DNA of 64,000 nucleotides from Bacteroidales bacterium. Its GTDB lineage: Bacteria > Bacteroidota > Bacteroidia > Bacteroidales > UBA932. How positions within the stretch are numbered: position 1 is the stretch's first letter; each line of letters opens with the position of its first letter. Below the pieces are notes generated by a model. The model made no database searches, was not told the origin of the DNA, and saw only the letters and a program-made list of their open reading frames with translations. Location of the stretch: NCBI GenBank assembly GCA_017447265.1, contig JAFSOA010000017.1:62001-126000 (forward strand). The letters are read 5' to 3'. Position numbers and translations under genes: made by a program. Below, one piece after another: positions 55,981-64,000 of the stretch.

Positions 55981-58269
55981 ATGAAGGAGATGGGAGAGAA
56001 TTTAGTCATTGTGGAGTCGCCGGCCAAGGCAAAGACGATAGAGAAGTTTCTCGGGAAAGGTTTTACAGTCAAATCGAGTTTCGGACACATCCGGGATCTG
56101 AAGAAAAACGGACTGGGCATCGACATCGAACATGGTTTCGTGCCCCAGTACGAGATTTCTTCCGACAAGAAGAAAACGGTGTCCGAGCTGAGCAGCGCCG
56201 CCGCCCGGGCGGACATGATCTGGCTGGCTTCCGATGAAGACCGCGAAGGAGAGGCCATTGCCTGGCACCTCGCCGAGACCCTCGGCCTGCCGGTCGAAAA
56301 GACCCGCCGCATCGTCTTCCACGAGATTACCAAACCGGCCATCCTCGAAGCCATCGAGAACCCGCGCGACATCGACATGAACCTGGTCAAGGCCCAGCAG
56401 GCCCGCCGCGTGCTCGACCGCCTCGTCGGTTTCGAACTCTCCCCCATCCTCTGGAAAAAGATCCAGCCGAAGCTCTCGGCCGGCCGTGTCCAGTCGGTGG
56501 CCCTGAAACTCATCGTCGACCGCGAGCGCGAAATCGCCGCCTTCGACAGCAAGCCCTACTTCCGCGTGGAGGGAATCTTCGTCCCCGAAGGCGCCCACAA
56601 GGCAGTCCACGCCACCCTTGACCGCAAATTCGACAACGAAGAGCAGGCCCGCGCGTTCCTCGAACGCTGCAAGGGCGCCAGCTTCCAGATCGATACCATT
56701 GATAAGAAAGAGGCCCACCGCTCGCCGGCGCCGCCCTTCACCACTTCCACCCTGCAGCAGGAAGCCGCCCGCAAGCTGGGGTTCTCCGTCAGCCAGACCA
56801 TGTCGATCGCGCAGCGCCTCTACGAGGCCGGTCTGATCACCTACATGCGTACCGACTCCATGAACCTCTCTTCGCTGGCCATCGGCACGACCAAAGAGAC
56901 CGTCACCCGGCTCTACGGCGCCGAATATTCCAAGACGCGCAACTACCACACCCGCGTCAAGGGTGCCCAGGAGGCCCACGAAGCCATCCGCCCGACCTAT
57001 GTCAGCAACCTGGACATCGAAGGCACCGCCACCGAAAAGAAACTCTACAACCTCATCTGGAAACGCACCGTCGCCTGCCAGATGGCCGACGCCCGGGTCG
57101 AGAAAACCGACGTGACGATCCGCGGCGACCGCTTCGAAGAGCGCTTCCTCGTCTCCGGCGAACAAATCCTGTTCGACGGTTTCCTGAAAGTCTATATCGA
57201 AGGCCGCGACGACGAAGAGGAGGAAGTGCAGGCCGTGCTGCCGCGCCTTGAAAAAGGCCAGTCCCTCCGCTGCGACGGCATCACCGCCCAGGAAAAATAC
57301 ACGCCGCATCCGCCCCGCTACAGCGAGGCCAGCCTCGTCAAGAAGCTTGAGGAACTCGGCATCGGCCGTCCTTCGACCTATGCTTCGACCGTGAGCACCA
57401 TCACCACCCGCGGCTACATCATCAAAGGCGACAAGGCCGGTACCGAACACGACCTGGCCGTCCTGACGCTCAAGGACGGCGTCATCACCCACAGTTTCCG
57501 GCGCGAGGTCATCGGCGCCGAGAAAAAGAAGCTCCTGCCCGAGAACATCGGCATGGTGGTGACCGACTTCCTGGCCGCCAACTTCGCCGACATCCTCAAC
57601 TACGGCTTCACCGCCCGGGTGGAAGAGTCGTTCGACAAAGTGGCCAAAGGCAAACTCGCCTGGGACAAGGTCATCAGCGATTTCTACGGCCCGTTCCACC
57701 AGGAAGTGGAAGGCAGTCTCCAGGACCGCGAACACACACATGCCGAACGCTTCATCGGCAACGATCCGGCCACCGGCAAGCCCATCACGGCCCGCATCGG
57801 CCGCTTCGGCCCGCTGCTCCAGAAAGGCGCCAACGACGATCCCGACAAGCATTTCGTCAGCCTGAAGAAAGGCCAGCTCATCGAGTCGGTGACCCTGGAA
57901 GACGCCTTGCAGCTCTTCGCCCTGCCGCGCGTCGTGGGCCAGTACAACGGCGCGGAGATCACCACCGCCATCGGCCGCTTCGGCCCCTATGTGAAATGCA
58001 ACGGCCAGTTCGTTTCGCTCGCCAAGGGACAGGATCCCTACACGATCACCGAGGCGCAGGCCATCGCCCTGATCGAAGGGAAAAAGGAGCAGGAAGAGAA
58101 GAAAGTGATTGCCGAATTCGCCGCTTCGGGCATCCAGATCCTCAACGGCCGCTACGGCCCGTATCTCAAACAGGGAAAAGAAAACTATAAGATCCCTCGG
58201 CGGACCGATCCTTCCACCCTCACGGAAGAGGACTGCCTGGCCCTGATCGCCAAATCGCGCAAGAAATAG
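55981..58269 (+). CDS. topA: DNA topoisomerase I
   Basis: 762 residues from ATG 55981. A long upstream extension runs through the divergent promoter and was rejected; an ATG at 55990 is also possible. TOPRIM domain: VIVESPAKAKTIEKFLG and WLASDEDREGEAIAWHL. Active Tyr288 lies in GLITYMRTDS. The C-terminus has no zinc ribbons but repeated GRFGPxxx units (GRFGPLLQKG, GRFGPYVKC, GRYGPYLKQG), typical of Bacteroidota TopA. It relaxes negative supercoils. An intrinsic terminator follows. Confidence 0.95.
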   Translation: MKEMGENLVIVESPAKAKTIEKFLGKGFTVKSSFGHIRDLKKNGLGIDIEHGFVPQYEISSDKKKTVSELSSAAARADMIWLASDEDREGEAIAWHLAETLGLPVEKTRRIVFHEITKPAILEAIENPRDIDMNLVKAQQARRVLDRLVGFELSPILWKKIQPKLSAGRVQSVALKLIVDREREIAAFDSKPYFRVEGIFVPEGAHKAVHATLDRKFDNEEQARAFLERCKGASFQIDTIDKKEAHRSPAPPFTTSTLQQEAARKLGFSVSQTMSIAQRLYEAGLITYMRTDSMNLSSLAIGTTKETVTRLYGAEYSKTRNYHTRVKGAQEAHEAIRPTYVSNLDIEGTATEKKLYNLIWKRTVACQMADARVEKTDVTIRGDRFEERFLVSGEQILFDGFLKVYIEGRDDEEEEVQAVLPRLEKGQSLRCDGITAQEKYTPHPPRYSEASLVKKLEELGIGRPSTYASTVSTITTRGYIIKGDKAGTEHDLAVLTLKDGVITHSFRREVIGAEKKKLLPENIGMVVTDFLAANFADILNYGFTARVEESFDKVAKGKLAWDKVISDFYGPFHQEVEGSLQDREHTHAERFIGNDPATGKPITARIGRFGPLLQKGANDDPDKHFVSLKKGQLIESVTLEDALQLFALPRVVGQYNGAEITTAIGRFGPYVKCNGQFVSLAKGQDPYTITEAQAIALIEGKKEQEEKKVIAEFAASGIQILNGRYGPYLKQGKENYKIPRRTDPSTLTEEDCLALIAKSRKK

Positions 58270-58279
58270 CGCTTACAAT

Positions 58280-58302
58280 TTGAAAGTTTTCTTTCAATTT
58301 TT
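58280..58302 (+). terminator. Intrinsic terminator of topA
   Basis: TTGAAAG-TTTT-CTTTCAA hairpin (7 pairs) directly followed by TTTTTC, 11 bases after the stop codon. The stem is AT-rich and weak. Confidence 0.6.
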
Positions 58303-58336
58303 CACGGTTTTTCTTGTCTGCAAAAAGATAAATACC

Positions 58337-58344
58337 TATTTTTG
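58337..58344 (+). promoter_or_regulatory. Candidate -7 box (TATTTTTG) for the Lrp-like gene
   Basis: TAnnTTTG match ending 8 bases before the ATG, so the leader would be only a few bases. Confidence 0.5.
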
Positions 58345-58352
58345 CAGACATT

Positions 58353-58868
58353 ATGTCAAAGATTGATTTTCAAGTAGACGAGATCGACCAGAAGATTCTG
58401 GCCTTCCTTGTCAAGAACGCCAGGATGCCGTTCCTGGAGATTGCACGTGAATGCGGCGTTTCCGGAGCCGCCATTCATCAGCGTGTCAAAAAGATGGAAA
58501 ATGCCGGCGTGATCACTGGTTCCCGGCTGCTCGTCAAACCCGAAGCCCTCGGCCTCAACGTCTGTGTTTTCATCTGCGTTTCGCTGGCGGAAGCCAACGC
58601 CTACCCCAAGGTGATCGAAGCGCTCCGGAAGATCCCCGAAGTCGTCGAGTGTCATTTCGTAACCGGTCAGCATTCCCTGCTCCTGAAGCTCTATTGCTTC
58701 GACCAGGACCATCTGATGAAGATCCTGATCGACACCATCCAGAACATTCCGGGCATCGGCAAGACCGAGACGCTGGTCTCTCTCGACCAGGCCATCGAAC
58801 GGCAGGTATGGGTCAAGGACTACGACTACGTCAAGGCTCCGGCACAACCGGCGCAAAAGAAGAAATAG
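58353..58868 (+). CDS. Lrp/AsnC-family transcriptional regulator
   Basis: 171 residues. N-terminal winged helix (DEIDQKILAFLVKNARMPFL, then GVSGAAIHQRVKKME as recognition region) and a C-terminal RAM effector domain (VFICVSLAEANAYPKVIEAL). Such proteins sense amino acids and control metabolism. A lysine-rich tail ends the protein. The 3' end overlaps the convergent ispD gene by 38 bases, so each tail is encoded opposite the other. Confidence 0.92.
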   Translation: MSKIDFQVDEIDQKILAFLVKNARMPFLEIARECGVSGAAIHQRVKKMENAGVITGSRLLVKPEALGLNVCVFICVSLAEANAYPKVIEALRKIPEVVECHFVTGQHSLLLKLYCFDQDHLMKILIDTIQNIPGIGKTETLVSLDQAIERQVWVKDYDYVKAPAQPAQKKK

Positions 58869-59526
58869 CCAGCAGCGCCGCTGCATAATCCATATCGTCC
58901 GGCGTCGTGATCTTCAGATTGATCCGGTCGCCGGGCACGATGTGCACCTTTCCGCCCGCAGCCTCGTACACGGAAGCGTCGTCGGTGAACGCCGGCGAGA
59001 AAGGCTGCCGGTAAGCTTCCTTCAAAGAACGGGCATCGAACAGCTGGGGCGTCTGCACCAGCACCAGTCCGTCGCGGCTGACAGGCACGGACGTTTCACC
59101 GTCCACCCGCCGCACCGACTCCACCACCGGAATGGCCGGAATCACGGCCGGGTGGTCTTCCGCAGCTTCATACAGTCTTTGCAACAGGCTGTCCGACAGA
59201 AGCGGCCGCACACCGTCGTGGACGGCCACCACGCCGTCTCCGGTCACATACTGCAAGGCATTCTGCACGGAGTGAAAACGGGTGATGCCGCCCGCCACCA
59301 TGGTATAGCGGTCCAGGAAGCCGCTCTGCCGGCAGTAATCGCGCCACCAGCCCTTCTGCGCCTCCGGGAGCACAAGGATGATGTCGACCTTCGGATCGAA
59401 GGCCTTGAAACGCTCGATCGTATGGCGCAGGATGGGTTTCCCGCCGATTTCCAGGAACTGTTTCGGCCGGTCGGCGCCCATCCGGACACCTTGTCCGCCA
59501 GCAACGATGACTGCGTATCGCTTCAT
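58831..59526 (-). CDS. ispD: 2-C-methyl-D-erythritol 4-phosphate cytidylyltransferase
   Basis: 231 residues. AGGQGVRMGADRPKQFLEIGGKPIL is the nucleotide-binding start; VAVHDGVRPLLS and DDASVYEAAGG follow in the right order. It makes CDP-methylerythritol in the non-mevalonate isoprenoid pathway. It lies alone, divergent from mreB and overlapping the Lrp-like gene at its 3' end. Confidence 0.94.
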   Translation of the reverse strand: MKRYAVIVAGGQGVRMGADRPKQFLEIGGKPILRHTIERFKAFDPKVDIILVLPEAQKGWWRDYCRQSGFLDRYTMVAGGITRFHSVQNALQYVTGDGVVAVHDGVRPLLSDSLLQRLYEAAEDHPAVIPAIPVVESVRRVDGETSVPVSRDGLVLVQTPQLFDARSLKEAYRQPFSPAFTDDASVYEAAGGKVHIVPGDRINLKITTPDDMDYAAALLAISSFAPVVPEP

Positions 59527-59553
59527 GTGTATAACTCGTTTATATCTGCTCTA

Positions 59554-59561
59554 CAAAAGTA
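59554..59561 (-). promoter_or_regulatory. Candidate -7 box (TACTTTTG) for ispD
   Basis: TAnnTTTG on the minus strand, 27 bases upstream of the ispD ATG. Confidence 0.55.
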
Positions 59562-59584
59562 GCGAATTATCGCGAGATTATTCC

Positions 59585-59592
59585 TAATTTTG
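59585..59592 (+). promoter_or_regulatory. Candidate -7 box (TAATTTTG) for the mre operon
   Basis: TAnnTTTG, 35 bases before the mreB ATG, paired with the opposing ispD box 23 bases away. Confidence 0.6.
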
Positions 59593-59627
59593 TCTTTCTG
59601 AATCAACTGAATAAATATTTACATCAT

Positions 59628-60640
<1,013 letters not shown>

Positions 60641-60644
<4 letters not shown>

Positions 60645-61456
60645 ACATCCGCCGCGGTCTCCTATCCACGATCTCCGCCATCACCCTGTTCCTCGTGCTC
60701 GCCGCTTTCGCCATCGTACTGGTGGCGGAGAATGGTGTCGTGCAGCGATACAGGATCCTGGGGACCGCACGCGACATGCAGGCCTGGCTCTGGACCCGGA
60801 GCAGCAACATCGGCACTTTCTTCAACTATCGCGTTGAGAACAAACGGCTTGTGGCGGAGAACCTCGCGCTCCGGCAGCAGTTGGCGCGCTACCAGGCAGC
60901 CGGGCGCGCGCTCGACAGTGTCGCCGTCCGGGTGGAGCCCGATTTCAGTTACCTCAGCGCCAACATCGTCAAGCAGACCGTCAACCGGCAGCGCAACCAC
61001 CTGATCCTCGACCGGGGCCGCAAGGACGGCATCGAGCCGGGCCTGGGCGTGGTAACCGCCCGCGGCGTGGTCGGCATCGTCGGCGCGGTGGGCGAACACT
61101 ACGCCTACGTGATCTCCATCCTCGGCGCCGGGCAGACCGTCAGTGTCAAACTGGCCGGCAGCGGAGCCTTCGGCCCCATGATCTGGCCCGGCACCCGGCC
61201 TGACCACATGCTCCTGCGGGAGATTCCCGTACACATCCAGGCCGCTCCCGGCGACACCGTACTCACCAGCGGCTTTTCCACCCTCTATCCGCCCGACATC
61301 CCCGTCGGCAGCGTCGTCTCCGCCCAGGTCAGCCAGGGATCGTCCCAGGAACTGACCGTCGCGCTGTTCGAGGATTTCCGGACCCTCCACTCCGTCTACG
61401 TGGTCCGCAACAACCACCAGGCCGAAATCGAAGCATTGTATGAGCAGGTCCCGTAG
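60641..61456 (+). CDS. mreC: Rod-shape protein MreC
   Basis: 271 residues. One membrane helix near the N-terminus (about 10-30), a coiled-coil segment (NKRLVAENLALRQQLARYQ) and two beta-barrel subdomains with LDRGRKDGIEPGLGVVTARGVVG. It links the cytoskeleton to periplasmic wall synthases. Overlaps mreD by 17 bases. Confidence 0.94.
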
Positions 61457-61946
61457 CATACTCTTCTTCGTAATGGTTTTCCTGATTCAGCTGGCCATCT
61501 CCAACTTCCTGAACCTGGGACCCTGGATCACGATCAGCCTGATCCCCTTCCTGATCCTGCAGATCCCCCTGCAGCGCACGCCCCATGTCGTGATGCTCTC
61601 TGCCTTCGGGCTGGGCCTGCTGCTCGACTGGCTGTCCGCCGGTGTCCTGGGCCTCAACGCTTTCGCGGCCCTCATGGCCGCCGCGCCGCGCCGGCTTCTC
61701 TATCGCCTGATCATCAACGGCGAGCGGAAGGATGTCCTCTGGATTCCGCTTCTGCGGGACACCGGGCTGCCCAAGTACCTCAACTACCTGCTCAGCCTGA
61801 CGGCCATTTACCTGGCCGCCTTCATCCTGCTCGACTGCGTGAGCGTCCGGCCCTTCGGCTTCATCCTGGTCAAATTCGTCGCCAGCACCCTGGTCAGCAG
61901 CCTGCTGGGCCTGCTGCTGGCCTATGCTTTCCAACGCCGGAGCTGA
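61440..61946 (+). CDS. mreD: Rod-shape protein MreD
   Basis: 168 residues, about five membrane helices and little else. Recognised by size, hydrophobicity and its fixed place between mreC and PBP2. GLLLDWLSAGVLGLNAFAAL is a good family match. Confidence 0.9.
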   Translation: MSRSRSILFFVMVFLIQLAISNFLNLGPWITISLIPFLILQIPLQRTPHVVMLSAFGLGLLLDWLSAGVLGLNAFAALMAAAPRRLLYRLIINGERKDVLWIPLLRDTGLPKYLNYLLSLTAIYLAAFILLDCVSVRPFGFILVKFVASTLVSSLLGLLLAYAFQRRS

Positions 61947-61949
61947 GCC

Positions 61950-63794
61950 ATGGACGCCTACAAGAACCGCCGCGGCATCCTGGTCATCGCCATCGTCATC
62001 ATCTTTGGCGTGATCGCCTTCCGCTTGTTCCAGGTACAGATCCTCGACAAGGACTACCGGGTCACGGCCGAAAACAACGCCCTCAAGTACGAAACCCTCT
62101 ACCCGGCCCGTGGCCGCATCCTCGACCGCAACGGCGACGTGCTCGTCGACAACAAGATGACCTACGACATCATGGTCACGCCCTACGACGTGCGCCCGTT
62201 CGACACCCTCGCCTTCTGCCGCATCTTCGACCTGGACACGGCTTTCGTGCACGACAAGTTCCGGGAGTACCGCCGCTACCGCCGGCGCATCGGCTACCAG
62301 AGCCTGGCCTTCTGCCGGCAGGTGACCAGCGAGCAATACAACATGTTCATTGAGAAGAGCTACCAGTTCCCCGGCTTCTCAGGCGTTCGCCGCAGTTCCC
62401 GCGCCTACCCCCATGCCGGCGGCGGAAACCTGTACGGATACATCTCCGAAGTCGATCCGGCCTATCTCAGGGAACACCCCGAATACCGGAGCGGCGACTA
62501 CGTGGGCAAGACCGGCATGGAAGAATCCTACGAGACGCTGCTGCGCGGCGAAAAGGGCTACGTCATCTACCTGCGCGATGCCCGCGGCCGCATCAAGCAA
62601 CACTACGAGAACGGAGAATACGACAAGGAAGCCGTCGCAGGCACCGACGTGACCACCACGATCGACGGTACATTGCAGGCCTACGGGGAGCAGCTCATGA
62701 AGAACAAGGTGGGTTCGCTGGTGGCCATCGAGCCGGCCACGGGCGAGATCCTCACCATGGTGTCGAGCCCGGGCATCGACGTCAGCCTGCTGGCCGACAT
62801 CAACAAGCACTACAAGGACATCGTGAGCGACCCGTACAAGCCCATGTTCAACCGGGCCGTCCAGTCGCCCCAGCCGCCGGGCAGTGTCTTCAAGCTGGTC
62901 AACGGACTGATCGGCCTGCAGGAAGGCGTCCTCACCCCGGACACCCGCTACGGCTGCAACCGCGGCTATGTGGTGGGCAACCTGCGGGTGGGCTGCCACG
63001 GGCACCCGAGCCCCATCGACCTGTACCAGTCCATCATGATGTCGTGCAACGCCTACTACTGCTATGTGTTCCGCTCGATCCTCGACAACCCGAAATACGG
63101 CTCGGTGCGCGAGGGTTTCGAAAAGTGGAAAGAATACACCGCCAGTTTCGGCTTCGGCCACAGGCTCGACACGGACATCCCCGGCGAGAAGGCCGGCACC
63201 ATGCCGAGCGCAGAACGCTACGACCGGATCCACGGAAAGGACCGCTGGCGTTCTCTCTCCATCATCTCGCTGTCGATCGGGCAGGGAGAGATCGGCTGCA
63301 CGCCGCTGCACCTGGCCAACCTCGCCGCCACCATCGCCAACCGGGGCTGGTACTACACCCCGCACCTGCAGAAAGACATGCCCGACTGCCCTATCGACGA
63401 ACGCTTCAAGGAGCGGCACTACACCCTGGTCGACACCACCCACTTCGCGGATATCGTCAAGGGCATGGAACTGGCCATCAACTACACGGGCGGCGGCGCC
63501 ACCGCCACCGTGGCCCGCATTCCCGGCATCATCGCCTGCGGCAAGACCGGCACCGCGCAGAACCCGCACGGCGACGACCACTCCGTCTTCATCACCTTCG
63601 CCCCGAAAGACAATCCGCAGATCGCCGTGGTGGCCTACGTGGAAAACGGCGGCTTCGGCGCCACGTGGGCGGCGCCCATCGCCTCCCTGCTGGTGGAGAA
63701 ATACCTCAAAGGCGAGATTTCACCGGAGCGGAAGGCGCTGGAGCAGCGTGTACTCGAGGGCAGTCTTCTCCACAAAGTCAAAGTGAAACGCTAG
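61950..63794 (+). CDS. mrdA: Penicillin-binding protein 2 (MrdA)
   Basis: 614 residues. One N-terminal helix, a dimerisation/pedestal domain starting YPARGRILDRNGDVLVDN, and a transpeptidase with Ser312 (PPGSVFKLVNG), SCNAYYC as SxN and KTGTAQNPHG. It is the elongasome class B transpeptidase, partner of RodA. Three bases separate it from mreD and rodA follows after 3 bases. Confidence 0.95.
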   Translation: MDAYKNRRGILVIAIVIIFGVIAFRLFQVQILDKDYRVTAENNALKYETLYPARGRILDRNGDVLVDNKMTYDIMVTPYDVRPFDTLAFCRIFDLDTAFVHDKFREYRRYRRRIGYQSLAFCRQVTSEQYNMFIEKSYQFPGFSGVRRSSRAYPHAGGGNLYGYISEVDPAYLREHPEYRSGDYVGKTGMEESYETLLRGEKGYVIYLRDARGRIKQHYENGEYDKEAVAGTDVTTTIDGTLQAYGEQLMKNKVGSLVAIEPATGEILTMVSSPGIDVSLLADINKHYKDIVSDPYKPMFNRAVQSPQPPGSVFKLVNGLIGLQEGVLTPDTRYGCNRGYVVGNLRVGCHGHPSPIDLYQSIMMSCNAYYCYVFRSILDNPKYGSVREGFEKWKEYTASFGFGHRLDTDIPGEKAGTMPSAERYDRIHGKDRWRSLSIISLSIGQGEIGCTPLHLANLAATIANRGWYYTPHLQKDMPDCPIDERFKERHYTLVDTTHFADIVKGMELAINYTGGGATATVARIPGIIACGKTGTAQNPHGDDHSVFITFAPKDNPQIAVVAYVENGGFGATWAAPIASLLVEKYLKGEISPERKALEQRVLEGSLLHKVKVKR

Positions 63795-63797
63795 CCT

Positions 63798-64000
63798 ATG
63801 TCCGATATCGTCTACAAGAAAATCGACTGGGTGATCGCCGGGATCTGGCTGCTGCTGGTGGTCTTCGGCTGGATGAACATCTACGCTTCGTCCGTGTCGG
63901 AAGACGGTTTCACATTCAGCCTGAAAGAGAAATACATCATGGACCTGATCTGGGTCGCCACCGCGATGATGCTGGGCTTCCTGATCCTGTTCATCATCCC
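63798..64000 (+). CDS. rodA: RodA (3' truncated by window edge)
   Basis: 67 visible residues, MSDIVYKKIDWVIAGIWLLL onward. A first membrane helix, then NIYASSVSEDGF, the usual extracytoplasmic loop of the SEDS family, then a second helix. Position after PBP2 supports RodA over FtsW. It would be the SEDS glycan polymerase. Confidence 0.9.
   Translation, partial: MSDIVYKKIDWVIAGIWLLLVVFGWMNIYASSVSEDGFTFSLKEKYIMDLIWVATAMMLGFLILFII

Overview
The window is about 58-60% GC and comes from a bacterium of the phylum Bacteroidota, most likely order Bacteroidales. The evidence is a SusC/SusD pair with SusE/F- and SusG-like lipoproteins, a DUF5723-type barrel protein, and TAnnTTTG (-7) promoter boxes upstream of nearly every transcription unit. 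I cannot name the genus. No tRNA, rRNA, CRISPR array, transposase or phage gene was seen. The first gene is cut at its 5' end and the last (rodA) at its 3' end. No gene-free stretch exceeds about 210 bases.

1-16406 is an aryl-polyene/flexirubin-type polyketide cluster in three blocks. The first block (+, to 7614) has two ketosynthases, each with an appended degenerate second ketosynthase half, a PlsC acyltransferase, an MMPL/RND exporter and an ACP-AMP-ligase fusion. The second block (-, 13275 to 7599) has two ACPs, two hotdog dehydratases, an LpxL-like acyltransferase, an SMR-like membrane protein, a LolA-like carrier, a family 2 glycosyltransferase and two alpha/beta hydrolases. The third block (+, 13395-16406) has a ketosynthase, a CrtI-like oxidoreductase and a FabG. 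Together they could activate a starter acid, extend it by ketosynthase/reductase/dehydratase cycles, attach it to a lipid and move it to the outer membrane. The product is inferred.

16428-24495 is housekeeping: deoxynucleoside kinase, metallo-beta-lactamase-fold hydrolase, UvrA, a short uridine-kinase-like protein, a PfkB kinase, a flippase-like membrane protein and a sugar nucleotidyltransferase.

24506-40795 is a starch-utilisation (Sus) locus on the minus strand: sugar symporter, SusC, SusD and a giant SusE/F-like lipoprotein with eight beta-sandwich modules; then a hairpin and a new promoter; then SusG with a CBM58-like insertion and three more GH13 enzymes. MalQ (GH77 with one CBM20) lies apart at 47765-49795. 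No SusR-type regulator is in the window.

40913-47760 holds exported proteins (class C beta-lactamase-fold hydrolase, a secreted class I amidotransferase-like protein, an unknown lipoprotein, a DUF5723 barrel protein) and a dicarboxylate/amino-acid symporter. 50006-64000 is core cell biology: RadA, PrmC, Ddl, PBP1A, TopA, an Lrp-type regulator, IspD, then mreB-mreC-mreD-PBP2-rodA.

The most unusual DNA-level signal is a family of about 83-bp palindromic elements. One copy lies in the untranslated leader of malQ. A second lies inside prmC and is translated in frame. The arm sequences differ between copies while base pairing is kept. prmC carries a further palindromic insertion. A different repeat (CCGGCCAC/GTGGCCGG) occupies the gaps between two convergent gene pairs.
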